Below the pieces are notes generated by a model. The model searched no databases and had not been told where the DNA came from. It saw nothing but the letters and a program-made list of their open reading frames with translations. From positions 1-64,000 of the forward strand of contig VWPU01006130.1 in NCBI GenBank assembly GCA_013398955.1: 64,000 nt of DNA, in the 5' to 3' direction. The position numbers and the translations under genes are program-made. Shown in pieces: positions 1 to 64,000 of the stretch. Position 1 is the first letter of the stretch; each line of letters starts with the position of its first letter. This DNA is from Callaeas wilsoni. Taxonomy: Eukaryota > Chordata > Aves > Passeriformes > Callaeidae.

Positions 1-122
1 GGGGCAGGTGCCGCGGCTGCGGGGGCGCAGCCCCTCGGCCGGGCTGCGGGACTCCGCTGCCGCCCGAGCGCCGGCCCGCTGGCCGGGGTACGTGCGGGTG
101 CGAGGCGGCAGCCGGACACCCC

Positions 123-179
123 GAGTGGGGGAGTGGGGGAGTGGGTGTGTGTGTGAGTGTGTGTGAGTGTGTCTGTGGG
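123..179 (+). repeat. G-run plus GT-repeat tract in the promoter island
   Basis: Three units of GAGTGGG(GG) (G-runs at 127-131, 135-139 and 143-145) run directly into an interrupted (GT)n tract, with a further GGG at 177-179. The G-runs could support a G-quadruplex, and the alternating purine-pyrimidine part is of Z-DNA-forming type. Both are inferences from base order only. The tract lies about 660-710 bases upstream of the SLC1A2 start codon, so it is probably in the promoter and not the leader. Confidence 0.7.
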
Positions 180-369
180 ATCGCGCCTTCCCCCGGCTCC
201 CGGCCGGCTCCCAGGAGTCCCGAGCCTGCCCCGGGAGGCGGTGGCGGCCGCGGACGGGGCAGGTCGCGGTCGGCGGCGCCCGGCCCTCCCCCTGCGAGGG
301 GCTCGCCGCCCCCCCCGCTGCTGCCAAGGAGCTGTTGGGGGGGATTTATAGGAGTAACAACGGCTCGTG

Positions 370-387
370 ATGTCAGCCCGTGCCTAA
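370..387 (+). promoter_or_regulatory. Possible short upstream ORF (5 codons)
   Basis: An ATG at 370-372 is followed by four sense codons and TAA at 385-387. It would act as an upstream ORF only if transcription starts left of 370, which cannot be determined here. It overlaps the CRE-like TGATGTCA, so the same bases may equally be promoter sequence. Only two ATGs occur on the + strand between the CpG-island core and the SLC1A2 start; this is the first. Confidence 0.3.
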
Positions 388-463
388 AATAGAGAGGGAT
401 TGACTGCAAATCCACGGCTCGAGGGCTAAACCTTCCAATCCAGCCTCAGCCAGCGCCGCGCCG

Positions 464-469
464 ATGTGA
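464..469 (+). promoter_or_regulatory. AUG-stop minimal upstream ORF in probable leader
   Basis: An ATG at 464-466 is followed immediately by TGA at 467-469. Such start-stop elements in 5' leaders can hold initiating ribosomes and lower or condition translation of the main ORF (established for other genes). It is the last upstream ATG before the SLC1A2 start at 837. Its effect here depends on the transcription start lying left of 464, which is an inference. EAAT2 mRNA translation is reported to be regulated through its 5' leader in mammals, which makes the element worth noting. Confidence 0.4.
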
Positions 470-836
470 AGTCGCCCCCCAGCTCTCGCACACAGCCGCG
501 CACACACGCACACGCTCCCCGCGGCGAGGGGAGGGCGCCGGGGATCGCAGCCCAGGTGCCAGCGCCTCCTCGCCCCGCCGGCCACTGCTGGGCGACCGCG
601 GCGCAGCAGCGCCGGTCCCCGGGGCACCGAGAGCCTGCTCTGGGACGGCGGGGTGGGGGAGAGCCGAGGAGCGGAGCTGCCGGATCCTCGCCCAGCGGAG
701 CCCCCAGGATTACAAGGAATTGCGTGCTCCTTCCCAGACGTGAGCGAGGGTTATACCAAAGAGCCAACCTCCTTCGCGCCCTGCTGTCCAAATTAATCCC
801 TTGGACCCTTGAGAAGAGAGGGGGTTTTTCGGAACC

Positions 837-64000
<63,164 letters not shown>

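Larger units (their letters stand above)
1..700 (+). promoter_or_regulatory. SLC1A2: CpG-island promoter region and 5' leader of SLC1A2
   Basis: This stretch is GC-rich and dense in CpG, in sharp contrast to the AT-rich DNA after about 860, and it lies directly upstream of the SLC1A2 start codon. That is the usual look of a vertebrate CpG-island promoter. The transcription start cannot be fixed from sequence. Weak candidates around it are a TTTATA at 345-350 and a CREB/ATF-like TGATGTCA at 368-375, one base from the consensus. Mammalian EAAT2 promoters are described as CpG-rich and respond to NF-kB and cAMP signals, but I do not see a perfect kB site here. The long open frames across this island on both strands reflect low stop-codon frequency in GC-rich DNA and are not annotated as genes. 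Confidence 0.8.

Noticed and set aside
48..57. NF-kB-like GGGACTCCGC in the promoter
   Set aside because: One core position is wrong, and matches this loose are expected by chance in GC-rich DNA.

Overview
The window is vertebrate nuclear DNA, almost certainly from a bird. It holds the 5' part of one gene on the + strand: SLC1A2, the glial high-affinity glutamate transporter EAAT2/GLT-1. I recognise it from six exons that splice in frame (837-853, 54031-54170, 55342-55494, 56149-56399, 59886-60045, 63395-63521). Together they encode residues 1-282 plus two bases of codon 283. All donors are GT and all acceptors AG. The avian call rests on several CR1 LINE fragments and two solo LTRs of avian ERVL-like type. 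I see no Alu, L1 or other mammalian repeats.

Layout: 1 to about 700 is a CpG-rich promoter and 5' leader with a G-run/GT repeat. Two short upstream AUGs lie in or near the leader. Coding exon 1 is only 17 coding bases. Intron 1 runs from 854 to 54030 (53 kb). It contains CR1 fragments (about 7600, 9071, 24966 and 45763), solo LTRs at 12253-12903 and 52214-53325 (each with a 5-bp target-site duplication), a 395-bp tandem duplication at 20887-21675, and otherwise unremarkable AT-rich unique sequence. Exons 2-6 lie in the last 10 kb, separated by introns of 1.2, 0.65, 3.5 and 3.3 kb. Exons 7 onward, which carry the hairpin loops, the substrate-binding core and the C-terminus, lie beyond the right edge.

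The exons encode the cytoplasmic N-terminus, TM1-TM3, the glycosylated extracellular loop of TM4 and the start of TM5, i.e. mostly scaffold-domain sequence. Residue numbering agrees with mammalian EAAT2 at least as far as Asn206 and Asn216. Cys38, Ser113 and both N-glycosylation sequons are kept. The cytoplasmic N-terminus (residues 20-43) and the loop after Asn216 are diverged.

I found no undescribed multi-gene system, CRISPR array, RNA gene or second protein-coding gene. Long open frames in the CpG island, in the LTRs and through intron 1 look like chance. The more interesting signals are structural: the unevenly diverged 395-bp duplication, a 21-bp duplication just upstream of the exon 5 acceptor, an AUG-stop element in the probable leader, and two cleanly bounded solo LTRs within one intron.
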